DNA from: CAYFJO01 sp964343305
Lineage (GTDB): Bacteria > Planctomycetota > Planctomycetia > Pirellulales > Pirellulaceae
Assembly (NCBI GenBank): GCA_964343305.1
Contig: CAYFJO010000094.1
Location: forward strand, 1 to 28,951
DNA: 28,951 nucleotides
Direction: 5' to 3'
The translations under genes and the position numbers were made by a program. The notes below the pieces were generated by a model. That model was not told the DNA's origin and ran no database searches. It worked only from the letters and a program-made list of their open reading frames with translations. The stretch's first letter is position 1; every line of letters starts with the position of its first letter. Positions 1-5,993 of the stretch are shown piece by piece.

Positions 1-47
1 ACATGATACACCAGTCCGCCTTTCGACACTCGCTGTGGCCTTCCCAT
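1..47 (-). CDS. RAYT (REP-associated tyrosine transposase), N-terminal fragment
   Basis: Only the first 15 codons lie in the window; the gene runs off the left edge. The ATG is at 47-45 and the peptide starts MGRPQRVSKGGLVYHV. This resembles the very conserved start of RAYT/TnpA_REP proteins (M-A/G-R-P-x-R-(x)n-G-x-x-Y-H-V) of the IS200/IS605-like Y1 transposase superfamily. These proteins mobilise REP hairpins rather than their own gene. A REP-like hairpin sits about 40 bp upstream of the ATG, where such elements are normally found beside RAYT genes. The identification rests on a short match plus this context, because the catalytic HUH and Tyr motifs are outside the window. No Shine-Dalgarno sequence is visible. 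Confidence 0.6.
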   Translation of the reverse strand, partial: MGRPQRVSKGGLVYH

Positions 48-84
48 GCGGGTAAACTTACCAAAACAACGACCGCAAGTCAAT

Positions 85-105
85 AAAAGGTTCCTGACAC
101 CTTTT
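85..105. repeat. REP-like hairpin upstream of the RAYT gene
   Basis: Arms AAAAGGT (85-91) and ACCTTTT (99-105) are perfectly complementary around a 7-nt loop, TCCTGAC. Read on the minus strand, the core is GGTGTCAGGAACC-like, a type I recall as common in RAYT-associated repeats. It separates the RAYT start from the truncated transposase. Confidence 0.55.
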
Positions 106-540
106 CTGTCCTGATCACCTTGACGGCCGGCTGGATCTTCGCGCATCGGCACACGGTCACGGGGATGATTGTGGCGGCGGGGATGGCGGGGGTGAAACAT
201 CACTCGGCGTTTCATCGTATCTTCGCTGCCGCGCGGTGGTCGTTGGACGCTGCTGGGTTGGCGGTGTTTCGCTTGTTGGAGCCCTGGCTTGACGAAGCGA
301 TGATCTTGTTGGCGATCGATGATACGTTGGCACGCAAACGAGGGCTGAAGGTCTTTGGCGTGGGGATGCATCATGATCCGCTGCTCTCCAGCCGCGGGCA
401 CAAGGTCACCAATTGGGCGTTGAACTGGGTCGTGCTGGGAGTGATTGTGCGGTTTCCCTTGTGGCCGGATCGTCCGTTTTGCCTGCCGATTCTGTTTCGC
501 CTGTATTGGAACGAGAAGGCGGCAGCCTACAACACCACTT
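99..540 (+). pseudogene. Truncated IS701-like (DDE_5-type) transposase
   Basis: The translation from a TTG at 120 contains RRTVTG-like, GVKHHSAFHR, LAIDDTLARKRGLKVFGVGMHHDP and FPLWPDRPFCLPILFRLY. These are characteristic of the N-terminal third of IS701-like DDE superfamily endonucleases, and the DDT holds the first catalytic Asp. The family is normally about 400 residues. Here similarity stops near residue 135 (around position 525-540), the frame ends at 567-569, and the remaining catalytic residues are absent. In-frame codons upstream of 120 (from about 99) still look native, and a stop occurs at 84-86. The fragment is therefore missing both its extreme N-terminus and everything after the first catalytic region, and should be inactive. 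The 3' breakpoint abuts the end of the minus-strand TIGR03067-type gene. Confidence 0.75.
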
Positions 541-1022
541 CACCCGTCATGCCGGATCAATACTACTAATGCTTGACCATCGCCTTTCTTGGTCGCAAAA
601 GAAGAAGGGCGCGGCCCATCAATTCTCCCAAAACAAATGAGGAGCTTGTTTTTTTCTAAAGTATAAATTCCCAACACATTGTAATTGGTGGTGCCAATCT
701 CCCCCACATCAATCGCAGTAGGCATTGCACACTTGTCAAGTTTGTACTTCAAACGAACTTCGTCATTATCTTTCGACAATATAAAAGTGTCTTTACAAAA
801 CGAATATCGCGTCTCCTGGCGCTCCGACGAGTAGGCTCTACCGTTTCTTTTGAATTCAACAACACACCAAGTCGTACTCTCCAAGCTTGAAATTTCTGAC
901 GCAGAGTCATCTGATCGAGCAATATCCGGAACAGCCACAACTGCGACAAAGATAATTAAACACCGATAAAAGGCATTAATGTTGAGCAGGATACTCACAC
1001 GCTCGAAAATAAAAACTCGCAC
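540..1022 (-). CDS. TIGR03067-type secreted protein
   Basis: This 160-residue protein has a hydrophobic stretch at about residues 17-35 (INAFYRCLIIFVAVVAV), consistent with a signal peptide or N-terminal anchor. It then shows the pattern of the TIGR03067 planctomycete domain: LESTTWCVVEFKRNG near the start, KYKLDKCAMPTAIDV in the middle, and GIYTLEKNKLLICFGR, RPSSFATK and LVVLIR at the end. The function of the family is not established. The GTG start (1022-1020) overlaps the stop of the upstream gene by one base (TAGTG), so the pair should be translationally coupled. The stop lies at or beside the breakpoint of the truncated transposase, but the C-terminus ends where the family normally does, so the gene looks intact. 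Because it is coupled to an immunity-like gene, it could be a second accessory protein of the same cassette; that is inference. Confidence 0.7.
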   Translation of the reverse strand: MRVFIFERVSILLNINAFYRCLIIFVAVVAVPDIARSDDSASEISSLESTTWCVVEFKRNGRAYSSERQETRYSFCKDTFILSKDNDEVRLKYKLDKCAMPTAIDVGEIGTTNYNVLGIYTLEKNKLLICFGRIDGPRPSSFATKKGDGQALVVLIRHDG

Positions 1023-1609
1023 TAAAGTGGCTCCTCAAGGTCAAGCCCAACAATTCCTGACTTTCTAATCAAATTAGCGATCTTTTGTGAACAAAACAGC
1101 GAGAAGTACCTTACTTTCACATTTTCATTACCAATTTCGGATGCGAAAACTATGTTTTCATCTTGGGGTATCGAGACACCACACAACATTGGGCCAACCA
1201 GCTTCTCAGGATAACGCCCGCATTTGCTACAGGCTTTGCCAGTGTTCTCAAATCCTGCTTCTTCTTCATCCGTCGCCGCGAAATAATTTGGAACAATGAC
1301 CCAATGGTTATCCGAAGCTGGCACAGGCAAAAAACTAATGCCCTCAACGTTCGCTGATTCAAAAACTTCACGCACCCTAGTCGTGATACAACTCCAATCG
1401 TCGATCGTGCCAATCCAGTCCCAGGTTGAATTGGGTTGAAAATCATTCACTACACCTTGCTGTGCGAGTGCCCGCAGTTCATCGACTTTACCACATTCAC
1501 TACATTGGTACGCTGTGTATTCCGTACGAACGCGTAATTTCTCTGACGAGTCGTCATAGAACAACCAAGGGGCCGATGGGCAATCCCCGGGTGAAAGTTC
1601 GTAGATCAC
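1022..1609 (-). CDS. Double-CXXCG motif protein, SitI6-like immunity candidate
   Basis: This 195-residue soluble protein has two CXXCG motifs, CSECG at residues 36-40 and CSKCG at 127-131, which probably form a treble-clef or zinc-ribbon metal site. It also has the family-like ending KIANLIRKSGIVGLDLEE. The architecture matches the double-CXXCG (Gmx_para_CXXCG) family, described as a Myxococcus xanthus paralogous family. Some members are named SitI6-type immunity proteins to SitA polymorphic toxins. The start is GTG (1609-1607), with a good GGCGGGAG ribosome site 7 nt upstream. The start overlaps the stop of an upstream reading frame in ATGA style. If the family assignment holds, the protein would neutralise a toxin encoded immediately upstream, of which only a tail remains. 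Without that toxin the specificity cannot be read. Confidence 0.6.
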   Translation of the reverse strand: MIYELSPGDCPSAPWLFYDDSSEKLRVRTEYTAYQCSECGKVDELRALAQQGVVNDFQPNSTWDWIGTIDDWSCITTRVREVFESANVEGISFLPVPASDNHWVIVPNYFAATDEEEAGFENTGKACSKCGRYPEKLVGPMLCGVSIPQDENIVFASEIGNENVKVRYFSLFCSQKIANLIRKSGIVGLDLEEPL

Positions 1610-1697
1610 TTGAGTACTCCCGCCTTTCTTGCTGCGTTAAACTCCATTCTAAATGCGGCGTAGTACGCGCCACCAGCAAACGTCCGATAAAACTCAG
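1606..1697 (-). pseudogene. C-terminal tail of an upstream gene, possible toxin remnant
   Basis: In the frame that stops with TGA at 1608-1606, the ~30 codons before the stop read like native protein (FYRTFAGGAYYAAFRMEF, then NAARKAGVLK). No start codon is available. Going upstream, the frame enters the REP-like hairpin at 1707-1754 and meets a TAA beyond it. The TGA overlaps the GTG of the double-CXXCG gene (GTGA), the usual arrangement of a toxin gene followed by its immunity gene. I infer the 3' end of a polymorphic-toxin gene whose body was lost when the repeat or neighbouring DNA replaced it. The tail is too short to name the toxin domain. Confidence 0.45.
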
Positions 1698-1706
1698 GCC
1701 GGAAAC

Positions 1707-1754
1707 GGGGTCGGGTCTCGTTTAGGGGACGGGGAGAAAATGAGACCCGACCCC
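1707..1754. repeat. REP-like palindrome, 13-bp perfect stem
   Basis: GGGGTCGGGTCTC (1707-1719) is the exact reverse complement of 1742-1754. In RNA the stem extends by a G-U pair and three A-U pairs, leaving a purine-rich 14-nt loop (1724-1737). The size and form match REP elements mobilised by RAYT transposases. Truncated reading frames abut it on both sides. Confidence 0.7.
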
Positions 1755-1757
1755 TTT

Positions 1758-1878
1758 ACTGGTCAGATACTCCGGCGGATCGATCGCCCTCTTCAGCAGC
1801 GGATTCGCCACACAAAGTGAATTCGAGGAATTGTGCCACGCCGTTCAAACGGAGTTTCGCCGACAGTTGCCCAAGTAG
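1758..1878 (+). pseudogene. Possible C-terminal remnant of a plus-strand gene
   Basis: A ~38-codon frame begins inside or at the edge of the REP-like hairpin and ends with TAG at 1876-1878. It includes ALFSSGFATQSEFEELCHAV and TEFRRQLPK. The composition looks coding, but there is no start codon and I recognise no family. It may be the 3' end of a gene cut by the same rearrangement that truncated the frame on the other side of the repeat. It could also be chance. Confidence 0.25.
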
Positions 1879-1884
1879 CGCAAA

Positions 1885-2577
1885 TCAGGATTCGTAGGGA
1901 AAGGCCGGAATGCCGACGATCACACGGAGCAAAACGGTGACCAGCAAATAGAATCCGTAGTGAAATAGCCCGTTGAAGAATTCGAGATCAAAGGCCACGA
2001 CCGCCGCGCCGGCTCCGCCCACAACCATCAGCGGAATCACTACAAAAAGGATTTCCGTCGAAATTCCTTCACCTTCGAAAACGTAGCTGTCGACAACCGC
2101 CAGCACAGCCCACAGCGCGGCATAAGCCACGGAGCACGCACCGATACGAATCCAAAGATCTTTGCCCTGATGTGGTGCCAGATCATCGCCGCGCATGGCC
2201 ATATATCCGCCGTAGCAAATCGGTGGGGCGAGGAAGATTGCACTGCAGGCCAGAATGAACACGGGAAATTCGCTCTTGTCCTCGATGCTAAACCGCAGCA
2301 TCAGTGCGATCACCAACACCCCTAATACGCCCACGGCGATTCCACCTGCCATCAATGGCGAGAACTTGGCATCCTCACGAAAAATAGGTTTCAGAACCGC
2401 TTGGCCGCCCTGGCCTTTGGGGCCAAACTGTTCCGGCGCGTGGACCTTGACCTCTTCATCTCTACTCGGGATCGTGATCGTTTTCTTGCACTTTGGGCAC
2501 GGCCCTTCCTTGCCGGCGAACTGGTCGCTGACTTTGAAGCTTGCATGACAGCCAGGACAGGTGACGTGAATCGCCAT
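1885..2577 (-). CDS. Zinc-ribbon multi-pass membrane protein, function unknown
   Basis: The protein has 230 residues from the ATG at 2577, chosen because the zinc ribbon begins directly after it; an upstream in-frame start would add 20 residues of unlikely sequence. The ribbon is C7-P-G-C10 and C27-P-K-C30 (IHVTCPGCHASFKV, then GPCPKCKKTITIP), a form often seen at the N-terminus of planctomycete membrane proteins. A charged linker of ~40 residues follows. Four or five hydrophobic segments come next, at about residues 74-95, 107-130, 146-165, 176-200 and 208-228. The topology suggests a cytoplasmic metal-binding head on an inner-membrane bundle. No catalytic motif is visible. No convincing ribosome site precedes the ATG. 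Confidence 0.75.
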   Translation of the reverse strand: MAIHVTCPGCHASFKVSDQFAGKEGPCPKCKKTITIPSRDEEVKVHAPEQFGPKGQGGQAVLKPIFREDAKFSPLMAGGIAVGVLGVLVIALMLRFSIEDKSEFPVFILACSAIFLAPPICYGGYMAMRGDDLAPHQGKDLWIRIGACSVAYAALWAVLAVVDSYVFEGEGISTEILFVVIPLMVVGGAGAAVVAFDLEFFNGLFHYGFYLLVTVLLRVIVGIPAFPYES

Positions 2578-2634
2578 ATTCGAGAAACCGAGATAAAGAG
2601 TACGGCAACGCCGCAAATCACAAACTACAAGCAA

Positions 2635-2735
2635 CAAACCTCATACAAGTCCAAAACTCAAATTCTCAAATGACTGAAGCACAACTCCGCCAAATCTGTT
2701 TGGGATTTTGGGTGTTGGAATGTGTTTGGAGTTTG
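2635..2735. repeat. Imperfect inverted repeat with C/A-rich and G/T-rich arms
   Basis: The left arm at 2635-2670 is almost only C and A with some T. The right arm at 2699-2735 is almost only G and T. The reverse complement of the right arm aligns to the left at roughly two thirds of positions, with both starting CAAAC and ending AAA. It occupies most of the 222-bp gap between the divergently placed 5' end of the zinc-ribbon gene and the 3' end of the ACT gene. No gene is seen in the gap. Confidence 0.45.
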
Positions 2736-2799
2736 TTTTTGTACATTGAGATCTTGACTTCCACTAGTTTGCCATAGTTTGCCGCCACGTCAAGAATGC

Positions 2800-3297
2800 C
2801 TAACCCATGTCGGTGTCTTGGAGATCGGCTTCGGTGATCATCGTAAACCCCTTGTTGTTCAGCGTTTCCAGGGCTTGCTCGGTGTTGTCCACCATGAGTG
2901 CCACCGCCGGCCGGTCATGTGGCTGGACCATCAACGGGTAGGCTTGCACGATATTCAATTCGGCTTGAAGCAAGGCCGTGCAAACTCGCAAAAGCGGCTG
3001 CGACTCATTTGGTAACTCGACACCAACCAGATCGCTCTCGATCATCGGCAAGCCAGCTCGTTCGAGGATCTCCCGACCTTGTTCCGGATGGCTGAGCAGA
3101 AATCGGACCAAGGCACACTCCGTCGAATCCTGAATCGAGAGGGCGACGATCCGCACGTCGCTGTTTTCGAAACGACGAACGACCTCCAGCAGTTGTCCGA
3201 CACGGTTCTCCAAAAAGACCGTGAATTGCGGGATTGTTGGATAATCTCGACCGCGAGCTGTTTGAAAGTCGGTCGCGAATCCTTCTCCTACGCTCAT
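2800..3297 (-). CDS. Tandem ACT-domain protein
   Basis: This 165-residue protein carries two ACT-type regulatory folds. The first spans about residues 22-90 (IPQFTVFLENRVGQLLEVVRRF, where the ENRVG turn is the usual ligand site). The second spans about 98-160 (LLRVCTALLQAELNI through ALMVDNTEQALETLNNKGF). There is no catalytic domain, so the likely role is sensing an amino acid and regulating a partner enzyme or acting as a small regulatory subunit. Similar planctomycete proteins are sometimes labelled acetolactate synthase because of ACT similarity to IlvH; I see no reason to assign that activity. The ATG at 3297-3295 is divergent from the thioesterase gene across a 137-bp gap (3298-3434) that is A-rich and presumably carries both promoters. 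Confidence 0.8.
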   Translation of the reverse strand: MSVGEGFATDFQTARGRDYPTIPQFTVFLENRVGQLLEVVRRFENSDVRIVALSIQDSTECALVRFLLSHPEQGREILERAGLPMIESDLVGVELPNESQPLLRVCTALLQAELNIVQAYPLMVQPHDRPAVALMVDNTEQALETLNNKGFTMITEADLQDTDMG

Positions 3298-3434
3298 ACG
3301 ACTAGACCAGTCTTTATGTTAGAAACTGACAAAGAAAAGGGCGTGACAATTGCGACACATCCTAACTATAAGGCAACCAGCAACTTGGGTCAACGCTGTT
3401 GCCGTACGGTGACAATACTCAGTAACATGGCCAA

Positions 3435-3818
3435 ATGCTATCGCAGCACGAAATCGAATTCCGCGTCCGGTACCACGAAACCGACGGACAGGGTCGTGTT
3501 CATCACGCGAACTATCCGTGCTATTTCGAGACTGGCCGGGTGGAACTATTGCGGGCCGCGGGCTTCAGCTATCGGCGGCTGGAAGAAGAGGGCATCTACC
3601 TGGTCGTGGCCGAACTGTCGTGCAAGTATTTCTTGCCCGCATTTTATGACGATCTGTTGCGCTTGAAGACGATCGTCGCGCGCAGCAAAGGCGTACGCAT
3701 CGAGCATCGTTATGAACTGTACCGTGGCGATGAATTGCTGGTTGAAGGGCGAACGATGATCGCCTGTGTCACTCGCGACGGCAAGGTGCAAAAGTTGCCC
3801 GCCTGGTTGCGACTGTAG
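3435..3818 (+). CDS. YbgC/FadM-like acyl-CoA thioesterase (4HBT hotdog)
   Basis: This 127-residue single hotdog-fold protein has the usual length for YbgC/FadM-type 4-hydroxybenzoyl-CoA thioesterase family members. The signature is near the N-terminus: RYHETDGQGRVHHANYPCYF. D17 takes the place of the catalytic Asp, and the H24-A-N-Y motif packs beside it. The conserved helix ETGRVELLRAAGFSY follows. Such enzymes hydrolyse acyl-CoA thioesters in the cytoplasm and form tetramers; the substrate cannot be read from sequence. The ATG at 3435 starts directly before the hotdog strand 1. An ATG two codons earlier is in a different frame. No Shine-Dalgarno is visible. Confidence 0.88.
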   Translation: MLSQHEIEFRVRYHETDGQGRVHHANYPCYFETGRVELLRAAGFSYRRLEEEGIYLVVAELSCKYFLPAFYDDLLRLKTIVARSKGVRIEHRYELYRGDELLVEGRTMIACVTRDGKVQKLPAWLRL

Positions 3819-3832
3819 TTTGTACGTTGCGT

Positions 3833-3862
3833 GTAACACGCCTTTGAAAACCGGAGTGTTAC
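3833..3862. repeat. Short inverted repeat in the gap 3819-4123
   Basis: GTAACAC (3833-3839) and GTGTTAC (3856-3862) form a 7-bp hairpin with a 16-nt loop, 15 nt after the thioesterase stop. It could act as a weak terminator or be a diverged small repeat; no T tract follows. The rest of this 305-bp gap contains only the promoter candidate at 3997-4025 and no gene. Confidence 0.35.
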
Positions 3863-3996
3863 GCACGGCGGCGTCACTTGACTTCACACCGATTCGCTAT
3901 TTCCAAACTCTGGCTTGTGGATCGCACCGCCGCGACTTCGCCGTGCTCCACACACCCTACTAGCAATGCCTTGACAGCATCGGTGTTCGATTCCTC

Positions 3997-4025
3997 TTGA
4001 CGGTCCATGCACGATTGAATAGTTT
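3997..4025 (+). promoter_or_regulatory. Candidate sigma70-type promoter for the FlgI-like gene
   Basis: TTGACG (3997-4002) is followed after a 17-bp spacer by TAGTTT (4020-4025). The -35 box is good and the -10 box is weak. A start about 7 bp downstream would give a ~90-nt leader before the ATG at 4124. Confidence 0.3.
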
Positions 4026-4123
4026 CCCCCACTCAAATCTCGTCTTTGTGCCAATTCACGGCACCAGAACTAGTTCACAACTTGCTTTTCGTTTTTCACC
4101 TTTCAAATGGAGCGTGGGCACTC

Positions 4124-5953
4124 ATGTCGCCTCGTGTTCAGCTACGCGATTGGTTCGTCTTTTGTTTCACCTTTGTCAGCGCGGTTGCGCTATCCGGGTG
4201 CTCGACACCGTGGTTGTTTCGCGGCCAAAGTCCAGACATCGAAGATTTGGTCAACGACGACGATCCGACGACTGTGAATTATGTCGGCGAGTTGGCAAGC
4301 GCTTGGGGAACAGACTTTGCCAAAGTCGAATCGATTGCGCTTATGACAAGTTTGGAGGGCACCGGAAGCAATCCACATCCATCGCCGCAGCGCGAACGCC
4401 TTGTCGCCGAGATGCAATCCCATGAGGTGCGTAGCCCGTATAATGTGTTGGCAGACCCGGACAATTCCTTGGTCTTCGTTCGTTCTTTTTTGCGTCCCGG
4501 CATTCAGAAAGGCGAGCGTTTTGATGTCGAAGTGCGTGTGCCGCCAAAGTCGGAGACCACCAGTTTGCGCGGCGGATTTCTGTTGAAAACTCGCATGCGT
4601 CCGATGGAAGTTTTGGGAAATCGCGTCAAAACAGGTCATGTCACGGCACTGGCCGAAGGTCCCGTACTCGTCGATGCTGTGTTTCAAGCCGACAATGACC
4701 GAGTGCTCGAGAAACGAGGTCGAGTCTTGGGTGGCGGCGTCGCCATGCAATCTCGCCCCATCGGCTTGATCGTGCGAAGCGACGCGAACATCTTGGCCAG
4801 TAGCTTAATCAGTTACGCCGTAAACAAACGGTTCCATGCCATCGATCGCGGTGTCAAGCAGAATGTAGCGACTCCCAAGAACGACCGCATCATCGAACTA
4901 GCCATTCCTCGACAGTACAAGCACAACCTGGCCCGATATATTCGCGTGGTTCGCAACTTGGCGGTGCGCGAACGATCATCGGATCGAATTCAACGCCGAC
5001 GATTGCTCGAACAAGAATTGCTCGAACCCAGCACGTCGGGCAAAGCCGCACTGCGATTGGAGGCTATCGGCGACGAAGCCATCCCGTCGCTGCTTCACGG
5101 ATTGGAATCACTGGATCTAGAAGTTCGTTTTCATGCTGCCGAAGCGCTGGCGTATCTAGGCGCGACCGAAGCGGCCGCGGTGTTGTCGGAAGTCGCGGAA
5201 AAGGAACCCGCTTTCCGCTGGCACGCGTTGACCGCGCTGGTTGCGATGGACGACGTCGAAGCGGGCGAGGCACTCAGCGAATTGCTGCACGTGACAAGTG
5301 TCGAAGCGCGTTATGGTGCCTTCCACGCGATTCGCACGCGCTCACCAAGCGATCCCGTCGTGCAAGGGGAACGTCTGGGAGACGGTTTTCAACTTCACTT
5401 GATCAGCACCAGCGGCGAACCCATGATCCACTTTACTCGGACGCGCGGACCGGAGATTGTCGTATTCGGCGTCGGGCAACCCATTGCTTCGGACATCGTC
5501 TACATCGGCCGAGGGCTGATGGTGAAGGGCAAGTCAGATCGGCGAGTCAGTGTCAGTTACTTTACGGCAGACGGCAAGGAGCCTCGCCGCCGTGAGTGTT
5601 CGAACCGTCTGGACGAAGTGATTCGTGCGATCACCGAAGTTGGTGGTACGTATGAAGATACGTTGGACTTCGTACGTGCCGCGAAGGATGAAGACAAGCT
5701 CCAGCTCAGACTGGTCGTCAATGCTCTTGCCAAACCGGGCAGAAAGTTTGTTCGAGACGAGGACGAGATTGCAGTGCCGGAGCCAAGAGCCGCGAGCCCA
5801 ACTCCAGAGTTGTTCGACATCCACTCCGAGAGGTGGCGTGGGACCCCAGAATCGGACACGCCCAAGCGGGAGTTTCGCGATATTGCCCCCAAAAATCGCC
5901 CCCCAGCGAGCGGTCAGAGCATTCTTGGTAAACTGACAAATGGTTTTTTCTAA
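4124..5953 (+). CDS. Lipoprotein with FlgI-like domain and HEAT repeats
   Basis: The protein has 609 residues from the ATG at 4124, chosen because it places a textbook lipoprotein signal at the start: a hydrophobic core (WFVFCFTFVSAVA) and the lipobox L23-S-G-C26. The mature protein should be membrane-anchored. Residues ~115-240 resemble the flagellar P-ring protein FlgI (VRSFLRPGIQKGERFDVEV, SLRGGFLLKT, VTALAEGPVLVD). Residues ~305-405 form HEAT-like repeats (LEAIGDEAIPSLLHGL, VRFHAAEALAYLG). The C-terminus is charged and probably disordered. No other flagellar gene is present here and true FlgI is ~365 residues without HEAT repeats, so this is a FlgI-fold protein reused in another envelope structure. 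An upstream GTG-type start would add 26 residues. smc follows 40 bp later on the same strand. Confidence 0.75.
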   Translation: MSPRVQLRDWFVFCFTFVSAVALSGCSTPWLFRGQSPDIEDLVNDDDPTTVNYVGELASAWGTDFAKVESIALMTSLEGTGSNPHPSPQRERLVAEMQSHEVRSPYNVLADPDNSLVFVRSFLRPGIQKGERFDVEVRVPPKSETTSLRGGFLLKTRMRPMEVLGNRVKTGHVTALAEGPVLVDAVFQADNDRVLEKRGRVLGGGVAMQSRPIGLIVRSDANILASSLISYAVNKRFHAIDRGVKQNVATPKNDRIIELAIPRQYKHNLARYIRVVRNLAVRERSSDRIQRRRLLEQELLEPSTSGKAALRLEAIGDEAIPSLLHGLESLDLEVRFHAAEALAYLGATEAAAVLSEVAEKEPAFRWHALTALVAMDDVEAGEALSELLHVTSVEARYGAFHAIRTRSPSDPVVQGERLGDGFQLHLISTSGEPMIHFTRTRGPEIVVFGVGQPIASDIVYIGRGLMVKGKSDRRVSVSYFTADGKEPRRRECSNRLDEVIRAITEVGGTYEDTLDFVRAAKDEDKLQLRLVVNALAKPGRKFVRDEDEIAVPEPRAASPTPELFDIHSERWRGTPESDTPKREFRDIAPKNRPPASGQSILGKLTNGFF

Positions 5954-5993
5954 ACCAGACCGCTTCATTTTGTAACTGTTATCTGGCAAGCCC

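Noticed and set aside
3981..3995. GTGTTCGATTCCTC, resembling a tRNA T-arm
   Set aside because: No acceptor, anticodon or D-arm can be built around it.
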